DNA of 64,000 nucleotides. It comes from Gordius sp. MW1. Its lineage: Eukaryota; Nematomorpha; Gordioida; Gordea; Gordiidae. Where the stretch lies: the NCBI GenBank assembly GCA_964036665.1, contig OZ038526.1, forward strand, positions 6,448,001 through 6,512,000, read 5' to 3'. The notes under the pieces were generated by a model. That model made no database searches. It had not been told where the DNA came from and saw only the letters and a list, made by a program, of their open reading frames with translations. Position numbers and translations under genes: made by a program. Position 1 is the stretch's first letter, and each line of letters starts with the position of its first letter. Positions 12,205-22,440 of this stretch are shown piece after piece.

Positions 12205-12899
12205 TAAAATAGTAGAAGTTATTATGTTATTTATATAGATGATGAAATTAATATGACTTTTTGACCGTCCGCTGGCTACTGACCGACGAAATATATTGAT
12301 TTTCTAAACATAAAACACAACTATTAACAAAAACAAAATATTAATTTAATGTAAAAAAAAAATTAAAAAAAAAGTTTTTTTTAGTTTTAAAAAAGGGCTA
12401 AATTCTTAAACTACCAGCCCGATTCGCTCGAAACTTTACCCGTAGGTGCCCAGGGCGGCCGGGGGTAAAATAACCTTTTCAGATTCCTAAAATACCTTTT
12501 CATTTTAAAAATATCGGACATTTCCCTGCCACACGCGGTGTAATATCTATGACACGTAGAAAAATTTTACTAATTATATAAACTTACGCGCGCCATCTAA
12601 TAAAGTACAATTCGTGTTTGAGTTTAATAGTAGATTCAATTTAATTAGAAATAACGGGCTATGCTTATACCTTTGAAGGAGGTTTCGAATTTTGTGTTAG
12701 TTTCTATCGATATATTTTATCGTAAATTAGAATCTAATACCTATATTATTTTTTTAAATATTACTTTTTAGGTTTTCTATGAAATCACAATCTAATTAAA
12801 TGAAATATATTAACCCAATAAAAAAATATATATGCATTTATAAGGTTAAAAATATATATTACATAGTTGGCTGTCTGTTAGACCATCTATAATAAATTT

Positions 12900-13880
12900 T
12901 TAGGTTATATATAAAATTTGGCCAATGGTCATTTTTTTTCATTGGTAAGCAGCCAGGACACGGTAAAAGTGGTTATAAATTCATAAGTCAAAAAAAAACG
13001 AAAAAAAAAATTTTCGAATCACATTTTGGCCAATGGTCATTTTTTCCATCGGTCAGGAGCCAGCGGACGGCCAAAAAGTCATAATAGCAATGGTAGTAAC
13101 AGGAACAATCATAATAGTCAAAAAAAACGAAAAAATAAACTCGGATTCACATTTTGGCCAATGGTCATTTTTTTCCATTGGTCAGCAGCCAGCACACGGT
13201 AAAAGTGGATATAAATTCACAAGAGTAAAAAAAACGAAAAAAAAATTTTCGAATCACATTTTGGCCAATGGTCATTTTTTTCCATTGGTCAGCAGCCAGC
13301 GGACGGCCAAAAAGTCATAATAGCAATGGTAGGAACAGGAACAATCATAATAGTCAAAAAAAACAAAAAAAATAATTTCGATTCACATTTTGGCCAATGG
13401 TCATTTTTTTCCATCGGTCAGGAGCCAGCGGACGGCCAAAAAGTCATAATAGCAATGGTAGTAACAGGAACAATCATAATAGTCAAAAAAAAAACGAAAA
13501 AATAAACTCGGATTCACATTTTGGCCAATGGTCATTTTTTTCATTGGTCAGCAGCCAACGGACGGCCAAAAAGTCTTATTATCAATGATAGTAACAAGAA
13601 CAATCATAAAAGTCAAAAAAAACTCCGGGATTCTAACCCAAAAACTAGTTAAATTGCATAGCAATTAAAAGTAAACAACTTTTATTTATGTTTATTATAT
13701 AACATTGGTCAGCAGCCAGCGGACGGCCAAAAAGTCATAATAGCAATGGTAGAAACAGGAACAATCATAATAGTCAAAAAAAACGAAAAAAATCATTTCG
13801 ATTCACATTTTGGCCAATGGTCATTTTTTTCATTGGTCAGCAGCCAGCGGACGGCCAAAAATTCTTATTATCAATGATAG
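12900..13880. repeat. Tandem subrepeats of the left fold-back arm
   Basis: Units of roughly 105-130 bp begin with TTGGCCAATGGTCATTTTTT, continue with CATTGGTCAGCAGCCAGCGG and end in a poly-A-rich AACGAAAAAA segment. At least six starts are visible (about 12919, 13029, 13156, 13262, 13393, 13522). Alternate units differ in the middle: some carry ACGGTAAAAGTGG, others ACGGCCAAAAAGTC. The open frame of 95 codons here encodes the repeat and is not a gene. Confidence 0.85.
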
Positions 13881-14370
13881 TAACAAGAACAATCATAAGA
13901 GTCAAAAAAAACTCCGGGATTCCAACCCCAAAACTAGTTAAATTGCATAGCAATTAAAAAGTAAACAACTTTTATTTATGTTTATTTATAACTAGTTAAA
14001 TTGCATAGCATTAAAAGTAAACAACTTTTATCTATATTTATTATATAACCAAAACTAGTTAAATTGCATAGCAATTAAAAGTAAACAACTTTTATTTATG
14101 TTTATTATATAATAGATAATTTAACAAATCTTATATATAACACACCGAGAGAGATAGAGATGAGGGGTGGGGCACCTCTTATGCATTAATTCAAAAAATA
14201 ACACAGCGAGGGAGATAGAGATGAGGGGTGGGGCACCTCTTCCTCATCCATTAAGTTAAAAAAAGCGATAACCTAATATACCCAATGCAAATAGATAGGG
14301 AGGGTAACGGACGGACGACGGACGGACACCAAAAAACGATCCCATAAATTGCATAGCAATTAATTATCAA

Positions 14371-15929
14371 AGGAAAATGCATAATATTTGATTGGCTTCA
14401 TAATATAAATTTTGAACAATATGTATGCAATTTAAGGGGGGAAAGGAGGAATCAAAGTGGGATAGTCTGGTTGGTATGCTTTTGACAAATTAAATTTATG
14501 CTGTGATTTCGTTTGGAATTTGAATTGTAATATAACCTTTGCCGCAAATTTATTCTGACTTTTTTACAAGAGAGTGAATAAAATTAAAATTTCAAAACTT
14601 TCATTTAATAATAGAATTTCCGATATTTATGCTAGTGCACGTAAATTATTATCGAGGAAAATAGATGGTATAAACTCAACATGTGGCATCATAGTTTACA
14701 GATTTCCCATTCAATCAACAATTGCGATCCTAAATTGCGGAATTACAAAACATGAATTTATAGTTTAAATTTAAACAGCTTTTGTTTCGAGTATATTTAC
14801 TTAAAATTTTACTTATTTTAGCGCGTACCAAGTTTAAATTAGGGGACAAAAATTTAATGCTGAATGGTCTTTGCTTATTAAATGAGATTTATAACATTTT
14901 AAGCTTAATACATAACTTGGAAAATCATATCAGGTCTAAATCTAATCAAATGTCAAATACATGATATTTTATAATTCAAGTAGTTTTTGAATACTTTAAT
15001 CGTTATATTAAGTCTCTTTAAACTCGGACATCATTATATTGCTTACAACGTAATACTTAACTAGACCAGCTTATATGAATCATGGTCAAAGTGACAGAAT
15101 GATGAAAAAGTAGCAGAAAAATATTTTTTTTAGATAATCAAGATATTAAAATTAAATCTCAAATGGGGAGGGAATTTCTGATGTATTCCTAACCCTAACC
15201 CTAACCAGAACCCTAACAATCTTGATGAATCCTGACGATATCTGACCAATTTGGCTGCTATTTTTCTGCTACTTTGACCGGTTGCCGCTCATATATAAAG
15301 ATGAATAATGGAGGCTTAAATTACGCAACCTATCGCAAAGCATCTAATATACAAAAAACTTTTTTAAACTTTTCATGTTATATCCAAGCCAAACCAGGGA
15401 ATTTGAGATATTTTAAATATAAATATTCTTAAAAACTGAAGTTTATATCACTTTGTCCCACCCCCGCCACTGATTAAAGTTTAATTAGATTGACAAGGAG
15501 GACAATAGTAGGTAGTTATATCTTACAAGATTGTAAATTACGTTAAGGCTAAAATGGAATTACATCCTGTTAATTCTATCGCTTTTATAATTAAATTTTT
15601 GCATCATTCTCAAATATTTTTAAATCAAATTAAGGTCAAGACGAACCCCAATAATATTGGTTAAATGAAAATGCTTGAACTAAAATTAATTAGGTAGTCT
15701 TTGGATAACAAAGAAGGTATATTAGAACATGCAGTGCAGGCTTGTTACTAACAGATCAGATGGCAAGGAAAACTTTTACCAAACGTAGTTGAAAACTCTA
15801 TATAATTTAGTTCAGACAAAAAACAAATGCAGCACAAAGATTAGGGATTATTTAACTTTTTTCAATAATATAAAAACAACAGCGGGACAAATTAAATGTG
15901 TTTTGTACTCTATATTCAAATTGTATCGC
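14371..15929. other. Spacer of the fold-back element
   Basis: AT-rich DNA with no inverted match across the element. Frames of about 60 codons at 14574-14768 and 14782-14964 have AT-biased composition and no motif, so I do not call them genes. It contains the MITE at 15084-15279. Confidence 0.5.
15084..15279. mobile_element. MITE with TTAGGG-like centre
   Basis: The left end GGTCAAAGTGACAGAA and an inner AAAAAGTAGCAGAAAAATA are inverted at the right end as TATTTTTCTGCTACTTTGACC. The interior at 15188-15217 reads as CCTAACCCTAACCCTAACC plus one more unit, the complement of TTAGGG telomere repeat. It differs in sequence from the MITE at 3852 but has the same plan. Confidence 0.6.
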
Positions 15930-16439
15930 TATTAATTGCTATGCAATTTATGGGCTCGTTTTTGGTTGTCCGTTGTCCTCCCTATCTATTTGCATTGGGT
16001 ATATTAGGTTATCGCTTTTTTAAATTAATGCATGAGAGAGAGGTGCCCCACCCCTCATCTCTATCTCCCTCGCTGTGTTATTTTTTAAATTAATGCATAA
16101 GAGGTGCCCCAAGAGGTGCCCCACCCCTCATCTCTATCTCCCTCGGTGTGTTATATATAAGATTTGTTAAACTATCTATTATATAATAAACATAAATAAA
16201 AGTTGTTTACTTTTAATTGCTATGCAATTTAACTAGTTATATAATAAACATAAATAAAAGTTGTTTACTTTTAATTGCTATGCAATTTAACTAGTTTTTG
16301 TTATATAATAAACATAAATAAAAGTTGTTTACTTTTAATTGCTATGCAATTTAACTAGTTTTGGGGTTAGAATCCCGGAGTTTTTTTGACTCTTATGATT
16401 GTTCTTGTTACTATCATTGATAATAAGAATTTTTGGCCG

Positions 16440-17220
16440 TCCGCTGGCTGCTGACCAATGAAAAAAATGACCATTGGCCAAAATGTGAATCGAAATTATT
16501 TTTTTCGTTTTTTTTTGATTATTATGATTGTTCCTGTTTCTACCATTGCTATTATGACTTTTTGGCCGTCCGCTGGCTGCTGACCAATGTTATATAATAA
16601 ACATAAATAAAAGTTGTTTACTTCTAATTGCTATGCAATTTAATTAGTTTTTGGGTTAGAATCCCGGAGTTTTTTTGACTCTTCTGATTGTTCTTGTTAC
16701 TATCATTGATAATAAGACTTTTTGGCCGTCCGTTGGCTGCTGACCAATGAAAAAAATGACCATTGGCCAAAATGTGAATCGAAATTATTTTTTTCGTTTT
16801 TTTTGACTATTATGATTGTTCCTGTTACTACCATTGCTATTATGACTTTTGGCCGTCCGCTGGCTGCTGACCAATGGAATAAAATGACCATTGGCCAAAA
16901 TGTGATTCGAAAACTTTTTTTTCGTTTTTTTTGACTATTATGAATTTATATCCACTTTTACCGTGTCCTGGCTGCTGACCAATGGAAAAAAATGACCATT
17001 GGCCAAAATGTGATTCGAAAATTTTTTTTTCGTTTTTTTTACTCTTATGAATTTATATCCACTTTTACCGTGTTCTGGCTGCTGACCAATGGAAAAAAAT
17101 GACCATTGGCCAAAGTGAGCATCAAAATTTTTTTTTCCGTTTTTTTTGGAGATCATTGACTTATAGAGTGTCTGTTGGTACTGACCAATAGAGAAAAAGT
17201 GACCATTGGCCAAATTTTTG
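16440..17220. repeat. Tandem subrepeats of the right fold-back arm
   Basis: Inverted counterparts of the left-arm units: AAAATGACCATTGGCCAAA recurs at about 16470, 16757, 16888, 16994, 17100 and 17197, each preceded by GGCTGCTGACCAATG. The long minus-strand frame at 16938-17363 is a translation of these repeats. Confidence 0.85.
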
Positions 17221-17633
17221 ATTTTTTTAATTAAAAATTGTTCAAATTCAACAAAAAATTTCTCCCAACAATTCTGCAAATTCTTAACATTGTGTTGTTT
17301 TATAATATAATGTTTGTTAGACCCATAATCACTAAAGGCCATAAAAACTAATGTAATACGCAACTAGAAGCAAACACTAAATCTAACCCTAACCCTTGCC
17401 TATATTACATTTTGCCTATATTACATTTTGCTTATAATGGAAAATTTGTATAAATAATTAATTAATCATTAGGCATTTAATACCCCCCTATAGGCATTCT
17501 CGCCCCTTCCCACCTTTCTCGCCCATAAATTGCATAGCAAATATGATACATTTATACGAAGTACAGATGAGTCGTCCCCCCTTCCCTTCCCCTCTTCCCT
17601 TCTCCCCCTTCTCACGAGGGCCGAAGGCCCGAG

Positions 17634-17870
17634 TTTTAATTTTTTGTTATTGATATGCTAAGCTTTTGAATTTATTATCAATTATGCACTAAAATGTGTG
17701 TTTTTTTATTTAATTTTCCAATTTTTTGGCAATTTTTGCTAAATTTGTAGTTAGCGAAAATAAGGGTAAGCGGGAAAAACATTTTGCTATGTATGTTTCT
17801 AAGTTAGCAAAAATAAGGGTTGAATAATAATACTTAAACCGGGTTGGGAAACAATCACATCAATACGACT
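17634..17870. other. AT-rich spacer
   Basis: Nothing recognised between the fold-back element and the hAT element. Confidence 0.5.
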
Positions 17871-19823
17871 ATTCCCATTAGAGACCTGCAACGGGCCTGT
17901 TTAGATCGTTAGAAAAATTAAAAAGCCCGGGCCCGGCCCGGGCCCGTAAAAGAAAAGGTTATAGGCCCGGGCCCGTTAATTAATTGCAAAGCCCGTGCCC
18001 GGCCCGGGCCCGTATACAAAAAATTTAGTTTGCTAATTTCTGTTGGATTTTAATTTTTTTATTAAAATATTTAATCAATATGTCTATATATTAGAAATAT
18101 TAATAATAATCATGTTAAAATAATAAATCATCAATTATTTCCGGTCTCAAGCGAGTTCTTCTTTCTTCAGTCAAATACATAAGGCATAGTGGATTTTGCC
18201 TCTAATTGTGTGCTTGCTTCTTTAAATGGCCTCAACAATTGTGGATTTTAGCAAAGGTTTGTTTATATTAACCAACTTAAAAGTTTCATTCTTTTTTGTT
18301 AAAATCTCTTCAATTTCATCTATCATATTATTAACACTTTTCAAAAGATTCAATTTAGAATTCCACCTAACAGCTACATCTTGATATAAACAATGGCTTA
18401 AATTTCTATTTAAGCCACTTTGTTTAAAGTATCGTACAAGAGTTTAAGTGTCATTTATCATGTTCAGCACATCTGGAGCATTTTCCCCCAAAAATAATTC
18501 ATTAAAAAGCCCCTTTAATGATATTATTTATCTGGTGAGCCTTACAATCCAGTCATCTATAATTTTGTAGAGCTTTTATGATAGTGGCCCCTTGATCTGA
18601 AACAAATGTAATTTTAAAAATATCATTTAGAGATAATCCGAATGATGCTAATTTATTTAGGATTTCACTTTTAATATTTTCTGCACTTTTTTTCATGTGG
18701 GAATTGTGCTGTGAACAATATCCTTTTAACAAGTTTATCATTATCTATTGTATACTTAATGTTATATAAGAATTCTTGGTATAGTCATCTGTACACATGT
18801 CTGTGGTTGCCGAACACAATCTCCTTTCCACATGTGATATTACTTCTGGTAAAATTAGCTTTCTTACAGCAATGGCAGACTGCTTGACATGCCTGGCTAC
18901 ATTAGTTGGATGAGGCATTATATCCTCTATCTTTACTTGTCCAACTATTGAATTGAAACACTATCCATCAGAAATTAGCAAAAATTTTAAATCCTTCTTT
19001 GGCTAAAGCTTCAAAGGGTCTTAAATCTTTGACACAAAATTTAATTGCCTCATCTGTTATTTTGGTTTTTAGAATTTTTGCTTTTTTTGTATCCATCACC
19101 GTAACAAATCCATCGTTCCAGACTTTGATTCATTGCTAGAACATTTATGTCTTTTAAGATGAGATGTGGTTTGTAGGCTAAATACTTTTTGCAAGTTTTG
19201 CAGATGCAAATAGTAGCTTGGTTGTCATTTTCATCCAGTAGTATATCAAACTTTTTCCACACTTCACATGGTTTAATTTTATTTTGAGATTATTATAAGG
19301 TCTTTTGTAAGCCATTATTAATTCTTCAGACATGTTAATATGTTATGTACTATTTCCAAAACAATTATTTAATTAAAATATAAAATTTTGTTAGAGTGAA
19401 AATCTCAAATAGTTATATAACAAAGTTTTATAATGAGAATATTCAAAATATTAATCTTGAAATTTCATTAACTTACTCTTAAGTTTGTAACTAGAAGGAT
19501 AATGTAGTTTATTCCTGTATATAGTGGCTAATGAAAACTTATCTATTTGAAATTTGAATTGCGCGGTATTTTTGTAAATGAATGAATAAAGAAGAAAATT
19601 CAATTCATTGTCAATTAGATAAAAAACAATTAAAAAATAATAAAAGAATTTTTATATTTCTAGTATAATAAAAAATTAAACTATTTTGCAACGGGCTTTT
19701 AGCGGGCCTCAGTTTAATCTAGGCCCGGCCCGATCCCGTTAGGGAATTGAACGGCCCATCCAGGCCCGGCCCGTTTATTTTTTTTTAAACTTAAAGCCCG
19801 GCCCGGCCCGGCCCGATTCCCAT
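17871..19823 (-). mobile_element. Decayed hAT transposon
   Basis: Both ends are marked by GGCCCGGGCCCGG-type blocks (17890-18020 and 19690-19815). The left end reads TAGAGACCTGCAACGGGC, like the terminal repeats of the MITE at 39338-39663. ATTCCCAT occurs directly outside both ends (17871-17878 and 19816-19823), fitting the 8-bp hAT duplication. However the right end lacks the expected GTTGCAGGTCTCTA terminus, so the duplication could be partly fortuitous. Minus-strand transposase fragments lie between, in the order expected for hAT: a BED-finger-like piece, then RNase-H-fold pieces. Confidence 0.75.
18553..19262 (-). pseudogene. hAT transposase fragments
   Basis: Reading the minus strand, 19262-19050 encodes a BED-type zinc-finger-like segment (CICKTCKKYLAYK). 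About 18890-18760 encodes a stretch containing ATTDMCTDDYTKNSYIT, closely fitting the first catalytic region of hAT transposases (TTDxWTDxxxxSY). 18741-18553 encodes FKITFVSDQGATIIKAL, fitting the second conserved Asp region. These lie in different frames with stops between them, and the C-terminal dimerisation domain is not recognisable. hAT transposases cut and paste DNA as dimers; this copy cannot make a complete enzyme. The parts point to a real but inactive hAT gene. Confidence 0.8.
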
Positions 19824-21640
19824 AACATTATAATTTGATAAACAAAAATGGTATAGAAAAATTAAAATCAGAAAAAACAAGTTATTTTCTCCCTGCCATT
19901 AAAATTAAAAAAAAATTAAGGAGTTTAATTTGCAAAACAATAAATTCGAGTGTATATAAGATGTTAGCAAAATAATTAACAAATTATATTACATTTTAGA
20001 TATGAAAATTCACATTTAGCATAAACTTAGTTATTTATATTAAAACAATATTTAACCAACAAACTTCATTACTAGCAAAAAAAAACTTGTTTAAAACGAA
20101 CTTAGCACAAAATCTAGCTTTGTTTTGAGGCTAGCGCTAGTATAAAAAACTTAGCGCTTTCAAATAAATTACTTAACTCGTTTAGTATAAAAAACACAGC
20201 GTTGATATTTGGCATTTTTAAATTTTTTACTTAGCATTCAGAAATACTTTAAACATTAGAAAACAAATATTCATTGCCTGTACATTTCTCAAAAATTCAT
20301 AGAACTTACAAGGTCTGGAATAACTATGTAGTTTACATTTAGGCCATTAAATATATACTTGAATATTTTAATAAAATCTAAAAAACCAAAAGACTTATTG
20401 AGTAAAAAATTCTCCAAACTTTTAATAGCCAAAATCTCTTGTCCCCTCTTTATCCAACGATGAATAAGGCCTTGATGCAAAATATAATCATTTTCTGCCA
20501 TTTTTATAATTTTACATTCGTTTGCCAGCAATTTTATAAATTTTTACTTGCAATTTTTGAATTTCAAATATTTAATATTTTTGGTGTTTTAGAAACTAAA
20601 TCAACAAAAATCAGCTTAAAAAGCATCTGATTGTCTTTTACATTTTTGTTTTGAAAGCAGTAAATTATCATTTTAAAAAGATTTTATACAAAAAATTAAT
20701 AAATGTTTATTATTGACAACTTTATATTTAGAAGATTTTCGATAAAAAAATTTTCGATTTGGAAAAGTTTCATCTAAAAAAGGGGGATATTAATATAATT
20801 TAAAGTTTTTGAAATAGTAATTATGCTCAACCTCAATTCCTGGTAATTTGGGTAACTAAAAACAAAGTACAAAAAATGTATTTTAATTTGTAACAATTTG
20901 ATATGATAAAAAAATATTTTGGTGTATATTGCGTATGTATAAATTAATTTTTAATAGACTTAAACTAATTTTAAGCATATTAGTTGTTGGGCCTTAGGCA
21001 AAAACTTAATACCACAAAAGTTATTGATTAACAAAAATTGCATAATAATGAGAAAAATGGTATGTATGCAAAAAGCCATTTGATTGTAAAATTAATTATT
21101 TTAATAAATCACAATCCTACATAAATATTATTTTAAAAAAAATGGAAATCATTATTTATATATCCAGCTTAATTTAGTATCAGAAAATAATATGCTTAGG
21201 AAAAATAAAATACTATGGGTTATCGAAAATGGAATTCGTAGTCCTATACGCCTTTAGGAATCTATATTGTTTATTGAATCTCTACTTAATTTACTCACTA
21301 GTTTATTATTGTTGGCCACATTGCTGACCCGTGTGTGAATAAATTAAGAACTGCGAAATATAATTGATTCACCATTGTTCACATATTAATATTATAGAAA
21401 GTTATAAAATAGTCAATAATCCATCAATAAAATTAATTCTGTTTCATATATAGGATTATGGGTCCAGTCAGTGGGCCTCAAATCCAATTCTTAATTATAT
21501 TTACAAAAATTACGGTTTTAAATTTTATAAAATGCATCATTTTGTGTATTATTAATGTATGAATATTATTTTGGACATGTGCATACTTAAATTAAATGTA
21601 AATTAAGACCGGGTTTTAAATTAAAAAGCAAGGCATGGAA
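19824..21640. other. AT-rich intergenic DNA
   Basis: No gene recognised. An 80-codon minus-strand frame at 20289-20531 has an unremarkable AT-driven composition. A short repeat of AAAAAACTTAGCGCT-like sequence occurs near 20090-20200. Confidence 0.45.
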
Positions 21641-21648
21641 GAGAGTTT

Positions 21649-21921
21649 GTGTTTAAAACGGACAATTCGCTATACCAAATTAATGTAAATGGTAATCATC
21701 TCATTAATATTCAATCTAAACTTCGATTAACTTTTTTAAAAAAGTTTGGGCCAGCAAACTGGGGTTGTGTAAAGTTGGTTGAAAACTCACCAACTATGGC
21801 TAAAGTGGAAGGGACGACTAAAGGTGATATTTTTTTTAATTTTGTAAGAAATACGAATTATTTAAAATTGTATACTCGCCAAATTGAAATTAAACAAAAT
21901 AAATTAATAAAACTAACATAG
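21649..21921 (+). CDS. Unrecognised open frame, possible exon
   Basis: A 90-codon frame ending in TAG. Its middle (FGPANWGCVKLVENSP, then AKVEGTTKGDIFFNF) is less AT-driven than the surroundings and could be coding. The start shown uses a non-ATG codon, so a real exon would begin at a splice acceptor further in. I do not recognise the family. The 200 bp downstream repeats pieces of the frame's end (ACGAATAATTTAAAACT near 22005), suggesting a local duplication. Confidence 0.25.
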   Translation: MFKTDNSLYQINVNGNHLINIQSKLRLTFLKKFGPANWGCVKLVENSPTMAKVEGTTKGDIFFNFVRNTNYLKLYTRQIEIKQNKLIKLT

Positions 21922-22149
21922 CTATTATAAATTTTAGATGATTTTACTTTATAGATGACTGAAAAGCAAAGCACAAAGCTCACCATAGAATTTTTTTAGG
22001 AATACGAATAATTTAAAACTAATACACATTAGTCGCCAAAATAAAATTAAAACAAAACTAGCTTAAATTAATAATTAAGAAAGGTATTGTGGGATGTTTA
22101 CTTTATAGAACATGACTACTGAGCAAAGCAAAGCATAAAACTTACCATA

Positions 22150-22440
22150 TCGGAATATTGTTATTATCATGAGGGTAGACCAAACGGACATCAGATTACG
22201 ACAATGTTACGGGTGATGTAACTTTGGCAAACGGAGATGAGAGCAAAACCCAAATAATCATGATGGGCAGGGGAAAGAAGACGTTAATCCGCTCCAAAAA
22301 GATGCACTGGTGAAAAGTTGACATTTATCACAGGGGAAATTCGTCATGTTTCAAGGGCTATCAAAAGATCAAAATGTGTGCTCCCATTTCATAAGCCGTT
22401 TTAAGCACGTTGCTTGAGTGAGTAGCTTATACAAAATTTT
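22150..22440 (+). pseudogene. Possible decayed exon, unrecognised
   Basis: GC content rises here. One plus-strand frame reads through about 33 codons (GDVTLANGDESK at its start), stops, and a second frame reads on (GKFVMFQGLSKDQNV) up to GCTTGA|GTGAGTAG, a near-consensus splice donor. The pieces look like once-coding sequence with a frame break. No family was recognised, and it may be an old insertion. Confidence 0.2.

Larger units (their letters stand above)
11743..17633. mobile_element. Large fold-back element with long inverted arms
   Basis: The outer ends are inverted copies: CTCGGGCCTTCGGCCCTCGT on the left and its complement ending GGCCGAAGGCCCGAG on the right. Both ends contain the small palindrome GGGCCTTCGGCCC. 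The left arm (11743 to about 14370) and right arm (about 15930 to 17633) match as inverted repeats in several blocks and in tandem units, with a non-repeated spacer of about 1.5 kb. No transposase frame survives. The plan resembles Foldback-type or other long-TIR DNA transposons, but I cannot assign a superfamily. No convincing target duplication was found. Peptides predicted from the arms are translations of tandem repeats, not genes. Confidence 0.8.

Noticed and set aside
13033-13588. Open frames of 95 and 63 codons
   Set aside because: Same tandem repeat on the opposite arm; the peptide repeats with the DNA unit.
12900-13880. CRISPR-like regular repeats
   Set aside because: Units of 105-130 bp lie head to tail without unique spacers, appear inverted in the other arm, and the genome is eukaryotic.
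15188-15217. Chromosome end (telomere)
   Set aside because: Only about four degenerate units inside a MITE with single-copy DNA on both sides.
16938-17363. 141-codon minus-strand open frame
   Set aside because: It translates tandem repeat units of the fold-back arm (the repeated ILANGHFF-type peptide) and has no independent coding signal.
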